Assembly (NCBI GenBank): GCA_949825065.1
Contig: OX463859.1
Coordinates: 19,119,134-19,183,133 of the forward strand
Source of the DNA: Odontocerum albicorne
Taxonomy: Eukaryota; Arthropoda; Insecta; Trichoptera; Odontoceridae
Length of the DNA stretch: 64,000 nt
Direction: 5' to 3'
The position numbers and the translations under genes are program-made. This document shows positions 24,641-36,030 of the stretch, in pieces. A model generated the notes under the pieces. The model worked only from the letters and a program-made list of their open reading frames with translations, was not told the origin of the DNA and did no database searches. The first letter of the stretch is position 1. Each line of letters opens with the position of its first letter.

Positions 24641-25720
24641 TGTACACTGCACAATTAAGTTTTAATCAAACAAATGTATGACAGCATTTAAAGCGTATTT
24701 TAAGGTGCATTACTGCGCGGTAACGGGATTGAGTTCCTTGCACAAGGCTGCCGTTTGCACCGTGCTGTACTACTCTCATCGAATGATATGTATTTTACCA
24801 CTTAATATTCAGGATATGAGGATACATATGATTTTGGTTATATCTTTTATTTTTAAGAAATAGGTATACTAGGTAGCAGAGGTCGTATAGTTTTGAGATA
24901 CTTTTTTATTTAAACATTTATGTTGAGTAATACGAATATTTATTTAACGTAATTGTATCATCAAGAATATTTAGTACTTTGTTATACAAATAATAACATA
25001 AATCCCCGCTACACGTGTTTCTACCTCCTACACGTGTTTTCGGCAGAAAAAAGTCTATGTATGGGAAGAAGAAAAACGTGTTATGGGAATTAATGTAGCT
25101 TGTGGAACAACAAAGTATTTTTTTGTTAAATATCCTAATGTGGAGTTGTACAAAAAATAAGCTGAAACCTTTGATAAATGTGTTATTAAGTTTCTAAATA
25201 ATAAAAAAGGAATAACTAAACGTTGATTTGATCCTGTTTCTATCGATTTCTGTTCTAATTAAATGTATATCAGATCATTAATCGTTTCTGTTTGTTATTC
25301 AAAGAAAATTAATATAACACAGACAACACGATAATAGCCCCTCTTTGCAGACTCAATTTCATAATGTCAATATTTTTTTTATTTTTTAAATATACTGTAA
25401 TGAAATCAATATAAGTAGTTAAAGTAAAAATAATGCAAGCAGGGCTGTTTCAAGGAGAGCGTGCCTTTTATACCAAAATTTATTAAGCCTGTCCCACAAA
25501 AAAATAATGAGAGATGTTTTCCACCTACTTTTTCCCTACCCATTGAGATCGGGTTGTGTGGGATTCAGGAGGGCTTTTTAAAAAAGGTGATTCAAGCATA
25601 TTTAATTGCATGACCGGAAGACAATTTGATCTTCGATTCCAGTAAACGAGATTTTGGCCTTAAAACCACTGGAGTAGGTACTTAATATAACTTATAGTTT
25701 GTCATTATACTTATTGGTAA
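24640..25720. other. Unassigned stretch
   Basis: AT-rich. A direct repeat cacgtgttt lies at 25012 and 25030. At 25590-25670 there is a B-box-like gatcttcgattccag with aaggtgattcaagcat upstream, perhaps a decayed SINE head. Confidence 0.3.
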
Positions 25721-25724
25721 CACT

Positions 25725-26050
25725 ACCGCGTAAATGTGAATTTAAGATTGTCGTGTTGCATAAGATGACGTGCACTTTGCGATGGTTTGAGCGTATAAAA
25801 CGACTGAATTTAGAAAGACTACCAAGTAAAATATATAATATAGTTCAAATGGGAGTGAAAGGCATGGTAGAGGGAAACCAAGGAAAGTATGATTGGATCA
25901 AGTGATAATGTTTTGAAAGACGGAAACGTAAAAAGTCGGAGAAATCGCAGGAAGTGTTTGAACATCAAGTAGGCGAGGGATGTGTTTTTCGAAATAGGAA
26001 GGTCTGACACTCTATCTTCTTTGCAAACAGAGAAATAGCGTGATGGTATT
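25725..26050 (+). mobile_element. LINE-A C-terminal remnant
   Basis: Plus-strand text: RWFERIKRLN (GHxERM position), VGVKGMVEGNQGKYDWIK (the GRGKPRKxWxDQV position) and RRNRRKCLNIK, then a T-rich end with agaaatagcgtgatggtatt, the LINE-A terminal block. Stops and shifts. Confidence 0.7.
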
Positions 26051-26134
26051 AATGTATATATGTTATGATATTTACATAGACATTGAATTATTTTGACGTC
26101 TTTCCATTATCCTGTTACAAATTACGTCTACGTA

Positions 26135-26744
26135 TTGGGTGTTAATATAAGTTGTGTCCGTTTTTTTTCAATTTTAAAAGAGTTATACGTCATTCAAAAT
26201 AAAATTTTCTGCTCTATAAGATATTGTGTTTGCTTTTACGTTACATATATTATTTTATTTGATTAAAAGCCTTCAAAATGGAATGTCAAGTAGATGAAAG
26301 TGAGCAGTGGTTTGAAGGGGATCTTCATGAATAATATAGTTTAAGCGGTCCTCATCGAAGTCCACTGGTCGTCCGGAACACTCCATGTCTTTCAGGTCGA
26401 AATTACCGTCTTCGAAACGCAAAAACCATCGAGGAGCTATATTTTCATTCATAGCATCTTTACAGTACACTTCGCAAATATTGCGAGCAGCTTTGGCAGC
26501 TTTATTCCCTCGATTGAACGCGAACAGAAGGAGGTGTCGAAAATTCTCACTTTCGTCTACTTTCCATTCATTTTGAAGGCATGTAATCAAAAAAAATAAT
26601 ATATGTAATGTAAAAGCAAATACAATATCTTATAGAGCAGAAAATTTTCTTTCGAATAACGTATAACATTTACCATTTTGTTTTACTTTTGGTGCTAATT
26701 TTTAAATTTAAAAAAAAAGGGACACAACTTATGTTAACACCTAA
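26135..26744 (-). mobile_element. Mariner-derived foldback element, 610 bp, with TA duplications
   Basis: The ends are ttgggtgttaatataagttg (26135) and, inverted, ttaggtgttaacataagttg, followed by tgtcc on both; each is flanked by TA (26133-26134 and 26745-26746). The inverted similarity goes far beyond a normal 25-30-bp mariner terminal repeat. It extends about 140 bp inward on each side, including tataagatattgtgtttgct and its complement. The centre holds only the start of a transposase. Confidence 0.9.
26273..26590 (-). pseudogene. Mariner transposase, N-terminal DNA-binding part only
   Basis: Mariner transposases bind the terminal repeats through an N-terminal helix-turn-helix pair and cut with a DD34D core. 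Here only the binding part is present: FRHLLLFAFNRGNKAAKAAR, NICEVYCKDAMNEN, WFLRFEDGNFDLKD, then CSGRPVDFDEDRLN, the linker typical of this family. The frame ends in the right-hand arm near 26273 without any catalytic Asp. The preserved frame suggests limited age. It might still bind its own ends, but it cannot cut. Confidence 0.88.
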
Positions 26745-26804
26745 TAAATTCTTTTTTTATATGGTACTGTCTATCTAGCTACTCGAATAGGTATTTCGGG
26801 CATA

Positions 26805-27050
26805 TTGATGAGCGTGGTCGGGAGACAAAATTTTCTGAAATAAGTACGAAGTTTATAGTTTTTCATAGCATGCGTAAGTTACACTACTGCAAGCGAAGAC
26901 ACAACAATATACGCACACGTTAAGCATGCGACTATTGTTACCTAAAGAACTCTTTTGCCAGACTGGAATCCTTTTTTTTGAGTCCATCAAAAATCAAACC
27001 CACAACACCCGGGTAAAAGTCAATCATGTTTTCAACTAGGCAACGGAGAA
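26805..27050 (-). mobile_element. SINE-A, near full length
   Basis: On the minus strand: head ttgcctagttgaaaacatga, B-box gggttgtgggtttgattttt, body ccagtctggcaaaagagttc, and a central part with gtgcgtatattgttgtgtct and tcgcttgcagtagtg. It ends at tgtctcccgaccacgctcat. Compare 14845 and 53095. Confidence 0.75.
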
Positions 27051-27850
27051 CGCCCACGTTTCAATAAATGATAACATCTGTTAATCGTTTTGATGACAAT
27101 GACGGACTAATCCACACACTCAATTCGTGTCGCATAGACCCAAGCTCGGATATATCTACGTCATATTGTTAAGCTTGCTTTACCGATTCGACATATGTTC
27201 AGGCTATTTTAATAACTAATATAGATACTGTCATCTCTGTTAAATATTATGAGATGTTTGCATTTTTTCAAAGAGATCCGTTTGACAGTCGTTGCTTGTC
27301 GTTAAGGTTGGCGCAATTCTAGTTTGTAGTTATTTAACAATTAGAGATTTCCCTTAATTTATTACTTGTATTGCAATATTTTTGGCAAAAACTTTATTGT
27401 GTAAAAAAAATGTATTAAAAATAAAATATATAATTAATCAATTTACCTTTCATACACATTTTATTGTATCAATTCACAATTACAAATATTTACGCATTTC
27501 ACAGCCATAAAATAAAACATTATTAAAAATGCAAATACTGTACAACATTGTCAACTATTTTTCAATACAACAAAATATCGTTATTTAATTTAAAAGGGGA
27601 ATTAAAACGATGCTCGAAAATTATTTATTAAACACTCGTGCAAATACATCTAGCGGATTTTTTTTTGTTGTGGCACGTATTCAAAAATTTCTCACCGTAC
27701 AGCTGCATCATTAAAAATACTGTTTCTACCAAAATCCTCAATTTCATTTAAAACAAAACAAACAATTAATGTTCGATTGTTAAATATCATCGACTCAGGA
27801 ACATTTTAAACGTTTTAAAACTTATCAAATAAATACACTCAAAGCCAAGT
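27050..27850. other. Unassigned AT-rich stretch
   Basis: No gene or repeat family recognised. Long A/T runs. Confidence 0.35.
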
Positions 27851-27854
27851 TATT

Positions 27855-28560
27855 CCAATTTATGTCAAATAATATAAATGTTTCTCTAGCTTCGATTCCT
27901 TCACGAATTGGTGTCACTGGTAATGAATGTGTTGATTTCTTGGCAAAGAATGCATGTTCTTCCGGTTGTCTCCTATCTAATTTTCACTGTCAGTAACTGA
28001 TCTTTTTTAATAAAATTAAGAATGATACTTGGCACTAATGGACGTTGGATTGGGATATAACTGGTATAAGTAAGGGCTCTAGATATAAATAAATCCAATC
28101 AATCCTTTAAAACCATAATTTATTATTATAAAAATGAAAAATATGGAATTGTTTGTAATTTGTCGTTTGCGGACATGCCACTGCGTTGTGGCTAGTTCCT
28201 TTTACAGAATGAGTATTGTGGAAAATCCCAGCTGCGAGTGTGGTCTGGATGATGAAACTATAGACCACGTTTAGTTAAGGTGGTCCTTTGCGAGACATAT
28301 TTGATCTACTAAAAGCAATATATTTACCACGTTCACTGAATGTTGCGTTTCTTCTTTCTTCGAGGATTTTTTCTATTTAGAGATCGATTGTTAATTTTTT
28401 GAAGCTTTATGAGTTGAAACTTTGAATTATCTAACATATAATTGGGATTTTTTTAAATTGGTTTTATTTTATTGACTCGTATAATTTCATAAAGTCTTTC
28501 GTTTGGTGGCACAAATCATCCTAGTTTGGGTGGATGGCCTATAAAAAAAAATAAAAAAAT
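27855..28560 (+). mobile_element. Jockey/I-type LINE with RNase H, degraded 3' end
   Basis: Plus-strand fragments: ASIPSRIGVTGNECVDFLAK at about 27890-27950, the RNase H HIGIxGNExAD block in decayed form, then RLRTCHCVVASSFYRM and ENPSCECGLDDETIDHV at 28165-28270. The second part is the Cys-containing tail after RNase H in I- and R1-type LINEs. A stop follows directly. The 3' UTR ends gggtggatggcctataaaa with A-rich tail. Inactive. Confidence 0.8.
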
Positions 28561-29140
28561 TAAGCAAATAAAATTAAATTTTGAAAACCTGTTTCCAATC
28601 ATTTATGAAAAAAAAAAGTACGTGTCCAGAATAATGTTTTTCTCTTAATGTAGTACAGACAAAATAAGTCAATGGTCTATCGATGCCTTTAGAATTTGTT
28701 TTCCTCTATGGCAATACTATAAACAAGATTTGGACGGTCCTGTGCGGGATATCAGTATACTATATTGCGTGCGACTTAAATAAATTGAAGGATGAACATA
28801 ATAGATTTTGAGAATTAAAAGGAGAGAATAAAATATGTGGAAATACTGTAAAATATGAGTTTTTTAAAAATATTTAAGCACAAATAGCTTTGAATTAATG
28901 ACACGAAAAATACAACCAAAGGAGACTGAAAGAAAAACTTCAGCGCTTCAAGGACATTTTCAGCGCACAAGGGATGATTTATGAAAATCTTATATGGAAA
29001 TTTATTAATTTATTTTAGTTTCTTTACATTTTGCGTCTTTTGCTACTGGGCTATATTTCAAAAATAGTAAAATGTTTTAAATAATTTATTTTATCTGATA
29101 AACGAGTTACTCTTTTTTACTTTTAACATGATGGAGTATG
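28560..29140. other. Unassigned AT-rich stretch
   Basis: No recognisable gene. aatattttaaatgaaa-like words and A-runs only. Confidence 0.3.
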
Positions 29141-30150
29141 TAACATGTTACAATTAAGTGTTTACGGTGACACATTTTATTTGGATGCCAACAAAGTGAT
29201 GTTAGAAAAGTTTGACAGGCTTTTCCAAAACATTTGCACTCTATTCAACTTAAAAAAGGGATAGAGTTTTGTAACACACTTCAAAAGGTAAAGCAAGGAT
29301 GCGTTGTAAATTTGGTAGTTTAATGTTTATAAACATTCATGTCTGAATGAATTAAAGAGGTTAATGGGTGATATACAAATTTCCCATGAGAATGTTAATG
29401 GATTGATGTGTGCTGAATGCATGTTAATGTTAGAGGGGAATAAAGATGATTAAGACTCTGATAAGAAAACTATTAGAGTGATGTCGAAGAATAGAACTGC
29501 GTATGAATGTTGTGAAATTCAAAGAAATTGCGTAAGAAAAGTATGAAACTAAAATTAAATATGGGTTAACAATGAAAAATAAGAGAAAGTTAAATCACTT
29601 CGCTATTCATGTTTTTTTTTCTCAGATGATCGAAGATTTACTAGGGATATCGAATGGCGTATAGAGATAGGAAATAAAGTCAATGGGGTACTAAAATTTA
29701 TTTGTATTTACTAAAACCGAACAGTATTAAAATACACTAAGATCATAATCGATACCAGTATTTAAGAACCAACGTTTATGTTCGGGGGTAAAATGAGGAC
29801 ATGGAGAAAGCTTTAAAGAAACCAAATAAATAAAATGAAAATGCGTGAACTGAGAAAAATACGTTGGATGATGACGTATGACCAAATACGTAATGAAAGA
29901 CAAGGAATTAGTATGAATTTAAGATCGATGTATTAGGTGAGATTATTTAGAAATGGTTTTGCATTAAGAACAAATTAATTAAGAACTATTAAAAAAAAGA
30001 CAAACATAAATTGCAAATATTAGTGGAAGACGTGGTGGAGTAAGTACGAGGAAAATATGGTGTGAACAAGTCAATTATATTTTGAAAGAAGGAAATTTTA
30101 AATATCACAGAGATGCATGGATTTGAAAGGGGGGAAAATGTCTGGAGCTT
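29140..30150 (+). mobile_element. LINE-A, longest copy, includes decayed RT motif
   Basis: At 29270-29330 the text KVKQGCVVNL corresponds to the RT block GVRQGCVVSPxLFN. Next come MLMD and CVLNAC remnants of the FADD region (catalytic residues not recognisable), a YLG-type region, GISNGV, VFKNQRLCSGVK (LMYGSE position) and LRKIRWMMTYDQIRN. Last is a C-terminal RGRGG-type linker at 30025-30080. The order matches the shorter copies and shows the family is an RT-bearing LINE. Heavily decayed. Confidence 0.7.
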
Positions 30151-30252
30151 TGTCATATATCTACTCAGACGTGGAAACGACCTGATTGTATATCTGTACT
30201 TAATCTTTTTTTATTTAGTTTAAAATCGAATTCAATTTAAATATTGTTTTTC

Positions 30253-30269
30253 ACCTTGGTAACACCAAG
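30253..30269. other. Short perfect hairpin
   Basis: ccttggtaacaccaagg forms a 7-bp stem with a 3-base loop. It is isolated and no role is inferred. Confidence 0.5.
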
Positions 30270-30591
30270 GCATGTTAATTATTCAAGATTCAATGATAAA
30301 TATATTCAAGATAGAAAATGAATGTCTTTTTAAGGACAATTAAGTTTGATTAGGCAGTATTCAATAGTTGATTATTAAATTTACAATTTTATTGTAATAT
30401 TTCTAGCTAGTTAAATACGATTTTATATTTTTATCATCGTTAAAAAAAATACGAAAAAAATAAATTCTTTGCTAGTAATTCAACTTTATAGAGGCTTCTT
30501 TTTTAAATTTCCTTTAATTTACTTTTCCTTTTTTTCTTCCAGATCATAACTAAATATTTCAATCGTTTAATATTAACAGGCTGTTAAGTTT

Positions 30592-30870
30592 TTAAGAAAG
30601 TGTGCTCTCGATATGTCAAAGATATTATAATACTTCCGCTTATAATTCTGCCAAACCGTATAGCGCTGTGCGTTTCACGAATCAATTTATCTTCGGGGCA
30701 AAACCGGGCATCTCTGACACAGCAGCAAATGTCGTATGGGCTGCAACTCACCGCATATACACAAAATCGATCATCGATCATGTAACATTCTCCATTTAGA
30801 AATCTATCTCCATTATTCCTTGCCCTCTTGTTCATCCTAGCAACAGTAGGTAGTGGTTCCACAGGCTAAG
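30592..30870 (-). other. Exon-like block, unidentified
   Basis: This minus-strand block is GC-richer than its flanks. It begins after an acceptor-like cgccacttag (about 30868) and is open for 92 codons: VARMNKRARNNGDRFLNGEC, YMIDDRFCVYA, then VSCSPYDICCCVRDARFC. A strong donor-like gcg/gtgagt lies at about 30755-30750, which would end a first exon after FCVYA. No ATG opens the frame before the internal Met. Two other frames on the plus strand are also open here, so the ORF evidence alone is weak. No family recognised. Confidence 0.25.
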
Positions 30871-30894
30871 TGGCGGAATATTACTATTGTGACT

Positions 30895-31105
30895 ATTATC
30901 TATGCAGATTTTGATATTTCTCGGTTCAAGTATATATTTCATGCTCCATTGACATTGTTTCCTATTTTGAAATTTTACTCGATATTCATCGTATCTTTTC
31001 TACAATATTCTTATCAAAATTCCTTACTTCCTCTTATTTATTTCAGTTATTTTTTAAAATGTTTAACTTTGACTTACAACATGAGTTATTTTCAGTATTT
31101 TTTTC
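30895..31105 (-). mobile_element. LINE-A fragment
   Basis: ttctcggttcaagtatatat, then catgctccattgacattgtt align with 3410-3460 and with the two sides of the RTE insertion at 38400 and 41870. Confidence 0.55.
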
Positions 31106-31109
31106 AAAT

Positions 31110-31835
31110 ATTTGATCAATAACGTTTATAAAGCCAAATGTTTAAATAATTTATCTAAATATGTCGTTTTATAAACGTTTGACTCTTTATTATTGTAAAA
31201 TTTAATATCTCTTTTGAATTCGATACATCAAAATGAGCACTCGCAAATATTGTTTATATCGATGAAAATCAAAGGGAATCATTTTAAGCTCCTTTGATAT
31301 TCAAACGTGCAAAAATTATATGGATAAACTCGTAATAAATCAAGTTCTTTCATCGCTTTTTATGATTTATTTCTGTGAGTTAACTAGGACGAAACGGTTA
31401 TCAATTTGATATTATTGAGTATTGAATAGAAAATGTATGTCACGAGTATATTATATTTAATCGTTGTTTTAATTGAAAATTTACTTTGTATACGGGATTA
31501 ATTAATCGGGACATTTTCAATTTTTTTATACGTGATAGGTGGCATTCACGTTTTGGAAACTGCCTTATACGGATTGTTTTGTTTTTTTTTTATATCATCC
31601 ACTTTGCACGGATTTCTCCTGTTACACAAATAGGGTTCTTTACCGGGTGGATTATTTTAGGTTTAATTTTTTAATGGGGTTATTTTTGGTTTAATTTTTT
31701 AAGTATGCGGATTGCTGTGTTCTGATGACATCGTAGTTGTAAGCTTAGAATTACATTAATTTACAAAGTTTGGTAAGTAAATTATATGAGATAAGCGAAG
31801 AGAAATATCTAAACAGGGAAATTAAATATAACACC
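31110..31835. other. Unassigned AT-rich stretch
   Basis: Nothing recognisable. An imperfect direct repeat, ggttttaattttttaa-type, occurs near 31655 and 31690. Confidence 0.3.
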
Positions 31836-31837
31836 CT

Positions 31838-32010
31838 CAGTGAGATACAGGCAAAAGCCTAGTTCACTGGGGACACGACAAATGAAAGGCAACAAACCCA
31901 GATCCATTAAAATTATGTGTCCAAATTAAATCACCTATTGTTATTTCGCAAATTACCATATGTATTGTAAATTTCTTGTCATATGTCATGTGTAAATAAA
32001 ATATGTACAT
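31838..32010 (+). mobile_element. LINE-J 3'-UTR copy
   Basis: ctcagtgagatacaggcaaa, agcctagttcactggggaca, cgacaaatgaaaggcaacaa, cccagatccattaaaattat and ttcttgtcatatgtcatgtg follow the LINE-J 3' UTR in order, with a short A-rich tail. 5'-truncated to about 170 bp. Confidence 0.85.
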
Positions 32011-32034
32011 GAGTAATAAACGATCAGAGCATGT

Positions 32035-32560
32035 CGATGAATTTTGCTGTTGAGGTAGTATTTTTTCAGAAAAATAAGAGTAACGAGGGATATGGAACGT
32101 TGCGTAGCACTAGGAAACAAAGATAATGGGGCACTTAAACATACTATATATGTATTGTATTATTTATAGTTAAGGCATTAACATGGAATACGTTGTTTTT
32201 TGATTATTCCACTTAATGTAACGGTATAACCCTACCGGTTACACGGTTTTCGCCTCACCATCAGACTATCACAAACAAGTATTGTTTGTGTTCCGATGAT
32301 GATGAGATGAAAATCTGCTAAGATGATAGTATATAACAGTATTTTAGTGTCATCTTTGATGTACGGAGTAAAGCGTTAATGTGGAAAAATACCGACTAAA
32401 GCAGAATAAATGCTGTAGAAATACGTGAATGGAGAAAAATACGCGGGGTAGCAATGTATGACAGGATCCGGAACAAAGTGATATGAAATAAATGTGAACT
32501 TAAGGTTGATGTTTTGAATAAGATGAATAAAAGCACTCTGAGATTGACCGACCAAGTCAA
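32035..32560 (+). mobile_element. LINE-A remnant interrupted by PLE-R
   Basis: The left part (aataagagtaacgagggata, then ggggcacttaaacatac) and the right part (aaatctgctaagatgatagt, atgtatgacaggatccggaa and ctctgagattgaccgaccaa) are contiguous in the copy at 58540-58720. Here they are separated by PLE-R sequence at about 32150-32310. Confidence 0.75.
32150..32310 (-). repeat. PLE-R terminal repeat inserted in LINE-A
   Basis: tatagttaaggcattaacat, attattccacttaatgtaac, ggtataaccctaccggttac and ctcaccatcagactatcac match PLE-R in order (minus form). The foldable core reads ctgatggtgaggcgaaaac on the minus strand. Confidence 0.75.
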
Positions 32561-32645
32561 AACCAGACTAGAATTTAAAAAAAAAATTGCTTTCCAGCTG
32601 GGAACGAACTCATAATATCCGGGAAGGAAGACAAGCCAACCAGGA
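32555..32645 (-). mobile_element. SINE-B 5' half
   Basis: On the minus strand the head has ggcttgtcttccttcccgga and tgagttcgttcccagctgga (B box), then a poly-T linker and tctagtctggttttgact. It abuts the LINE-A copy on its 3' side. Confidence 0.65.
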
Positions 32646-32678
32646 CACTATTCGCTTTTGTGGTTCTATAATTAAGGT

Positions 32679-33630
<952 letters not shown>

Positions 33631-33631
33631 T

Positions 33632-33841
33632 ATCTTACAACGTTCATTGATTTACATGAACGATGTGCTTTGGATCTTACAACGTACATTGATTTACATG
33701 AACGATGTGCTTTGGATCTTACAACGTACATTGATTTACATGAACGATGAGCTTTGGATCTTACAACGTACATTGATTTACATGAACGATGTGCTTTGGA
33801 TCTTACAACGTACATTGATTTACATGAAAGATGTGCTTTGT
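33632..33841. repeat. 42-bp tandem repeat, 5 copies
   Basis: The unit is atcttacaacgtacattgat ttacatgaacgatgtgctttgg. Starts are at 33632, 33674, 33716, 33758 and 33800, with one to three substitutions per copy. Because 42 is 14 codons, long open frames appear on both strands (a 14-residue repeat). I take these as by-products: no start context or flanking gene supports them. Confidence 0.97.
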
Positions 33842-34149
33842 AGTCGTAAATTAAACATTGGACTACAAATATGAGTCGTGCTATGTCTTTTCTATATTAT
33901 TATGTAAATTGGAAGCTTTGATACTAGCAGAAATAAAGTTCAGATGTCTTGAAACATTATACATGTTGATTTTCAGAAGGATGTTAAAAAATTGTGGTAC
34001 AGAAAGAGTATTAAATAACGAGATCTCAACAATATCTCTGTTGTCGCTTATTATTAAGGGTCGATCTATGAGTCGGTGATACGGATTGCTAAGATATATC
34101 TTCACTCCTCTCAATTACTTGCAGTGTACATTCTCTGTTAAGATAGTAT

Positions 34150-34400
34150 TCTACTATTAAGGTAGATTTTTTTTCAGATGAGGAAGAGTAAGGAGGGATA
34201 TGGAACGTAAAGCTATAGAAAATAAAGATAACAGGACACTCAAACATATATACTCGAACCAGATAATACATCAATATCTGCAATGATGATATTATACCAC
34301 ATTATCTTTCTTGTATGAGAGTGAGACGGTTAATGTGGAAAAATACTGAAAGAAGCTGAATAAATGCTGTAGCCAATATATCTGTTGTTGTCTATTATGG
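34150..34400 (+). mobile_element. LINE-A remnant
   Basis: gtagattttttttcagatga, ggagggatatggaacgtaaa, acaggacactcaaacatata and gtggaaaaatactgaaagaa follow the same order as 58535-58735 and 32035-32420. Confidence 0.7.
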
Positions 34401-35220
34401 AAAGTCGTGATCTATGATATATTTGGTGTTACAGATGATTCATCTCCACAGTTTGCGTAGTAGTGTGCAGATATCCCCGAGTCAGTTTCTTCACCTGACC
34501 CCTCTATTTAGCTGGTATTCTGCCTCTTCCTGACAATTTCTATTGCCACGAACTTCTCAAAAATATCTGGCTAATGTCTAAAAAACTACAGAATACGCAA
34601 AAAACATGTTGAAGACAGTCAGACTGTCAAATTAAACTCCTAGAATATGGAGATGTACTTTCTTTTAGCGGTCCACGCGATTCTAAGCATTCGACGCCAA
34701 CACTACATCTTAAAAAATACTTACACTTCCTTGTGTGTTTTTGTCGTATAATATAAAAAAGGAAATATATAAACTACTATACTTAAAAATAGAGAGCTCA
34801 TTGAAAATAGAAAATTATAAAAGATACAAAATTTCAGACGTGTCATGTTCCATGCTGAGATGTACTCGTAAAATCCATGCTGAGCTAAAAATCAACTTGT
34901 ACATCTCATAACTCAGGACCAAATTTAGAGACATCAAGGTCTTGGAAGGAGGCTGCCATCATGGCTAGAGAATCTGCGATATCTGTACTACAGTTTCGGG
35001 TAGTCATAAATAATTTTCTGAGAACCAACGTTTGGCATTTGGACAGCTAAATGAAAGAAGATGGTCGTTTAATTCATATAGAATTTAATTTAAGCCTCCC
35101 GTACGAACTTCCTCCACAACAGTTCTGTCTGTCTATAAAAGTTTCGTTAAAAACATGAAAAACTCATCGTTGAATCCCTCACATTGAGTTACATTGTGGT
35201 ATTTTAATTTTACCTGACTT
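34400..35220. other. Unassigned stretch
   Basis: A mixed-composition segment (ttcttcacctgacccctcta at about 34490) without an open frame. No repeat family recognised. Confidence 0.3.
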
Positions 35221-35225
35221 CAAAC

Positions 35226-35300
35226 CTCCGTGGTTAGTAACTTTGGGATTGTGGATTAAATTCCTACTGCTTCCGGAAAAAAATGAAAATGGCCCCAGTA
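35226..35300 (+). mobile_element. SINE head-like fragment
   Basis: acctccgtggttagtaactt has the A-box position and gtggattaaattcctactgc the B-box position. Diverged. Confidence 0.4.
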
Positions 35301-35403
35301 AGAAATTTTCTCCCTTTGAAAACTCTTACAACGTAGATGTAAGCGATTGTTGATGTTTCTTCAAGTTAAGTAGTATTGCTAATACTAATATGTTTAACTT
35401 TCT

Positions 35404-35700
35404 TCAAATGCCTCCAAGTTGCTGACGGGAGCAATATCTAATTGAAAGATGTTGGAAAATACTCGTATATTGGTTAATGTTCCTGACAACTATTCTGTCA
35501 GGAACATAAAGTTGGTGCAGAAGATCATTCGGGTTTTGTGAGAATATAACGATATCATCTGCAAATCTCAAATGGCTCAGGTATTTTCCATCAATCACCA
35601 GGTCTTTATTTTCCCATTCTAGTTTTTTAAATATATATTCAAGTGTAGCTGTGAATAATTTTGGGGAAATAGTGTCTCCTTGGCGAAATCCCTTAAACAC
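35404..35700 (-). pseudogene. RTE-type reverse transcriptase fragment
   Basis: The minus strand reads GFRQGDTISPKLFTATLEYI, FKKLEWENKDLVIDGKYLSH and LRFADDIVIFSQNPNDL, which follows the intact RTE ORF at its residues 690-745 almost word for word (GVRQGDTISPKLFNATLEDV there). It contains the catalytic FADD. After NDL the text leaves the RTE pattern. The two RTE copies belong to related but distinct lineages. Fragment of about 200 bp. Confidence 0.85.
35477..35507. other. Perfect 12-bp stem hairpin
   Basis: atgttcctgaca and tgtcaggaacat are separated by 7 bases. It lies just beyond the point where the RTE fragment stops matching, so it may mark a rearrangement joint. Confidence 0.75.
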
Positions 35701-35805
35701 TATTTACTCCACTTACAAAGTGGAATAAACAGTGTTTGATAAAACAAGTTATAATGTCTTTAAACCTCCACAGCTTATTGCCTTAACTATACATTGTATA
35801 TAATA
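35700..35805 (+). repeat. PLE-R terminal repeat, distal part
   Basis: aagtggaataaacagtgttt, gataaaacaagttataatgt, ctttaaacctccacagctta and ttgccttaactatac match PLE-R (plus form) downstream of its foldable core. Confidence 0.75.
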
Positions 35806-35854
35806 ATATTTCCGGTTTAATAATTTTTGTTTCTTGTTTATGTAACACACGTCA

Positions 35855-36030
35855 TACTCATTGTGTTTTATATGTAATTGGGTTTAAGCTGTGTATCTAA
35901 GCTTTATAAGATAAATACATGCGATGAGAAACAGAGTTTCGTGCCTTATCCATCGGTTCTAAATCCAAAGGCTCAATGATTGGAATCGTGCAAAGACGAC
36001 CACCGAAATGTTGAGAATTCAACCATGCAG
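35855..36030 (+). mobile_element. Jockey-type 3' end joined to a SINE-A 3' fragment
   Basis: tatgtaattgggtttaagct (35872) is the LINE 3' ending also seen at 17255. It is followed by aaacagagtttcgtgcctta and aaatccaaaggctcaatgat, the SINE-A 3' region. Both are short. Confidence 0.45.
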
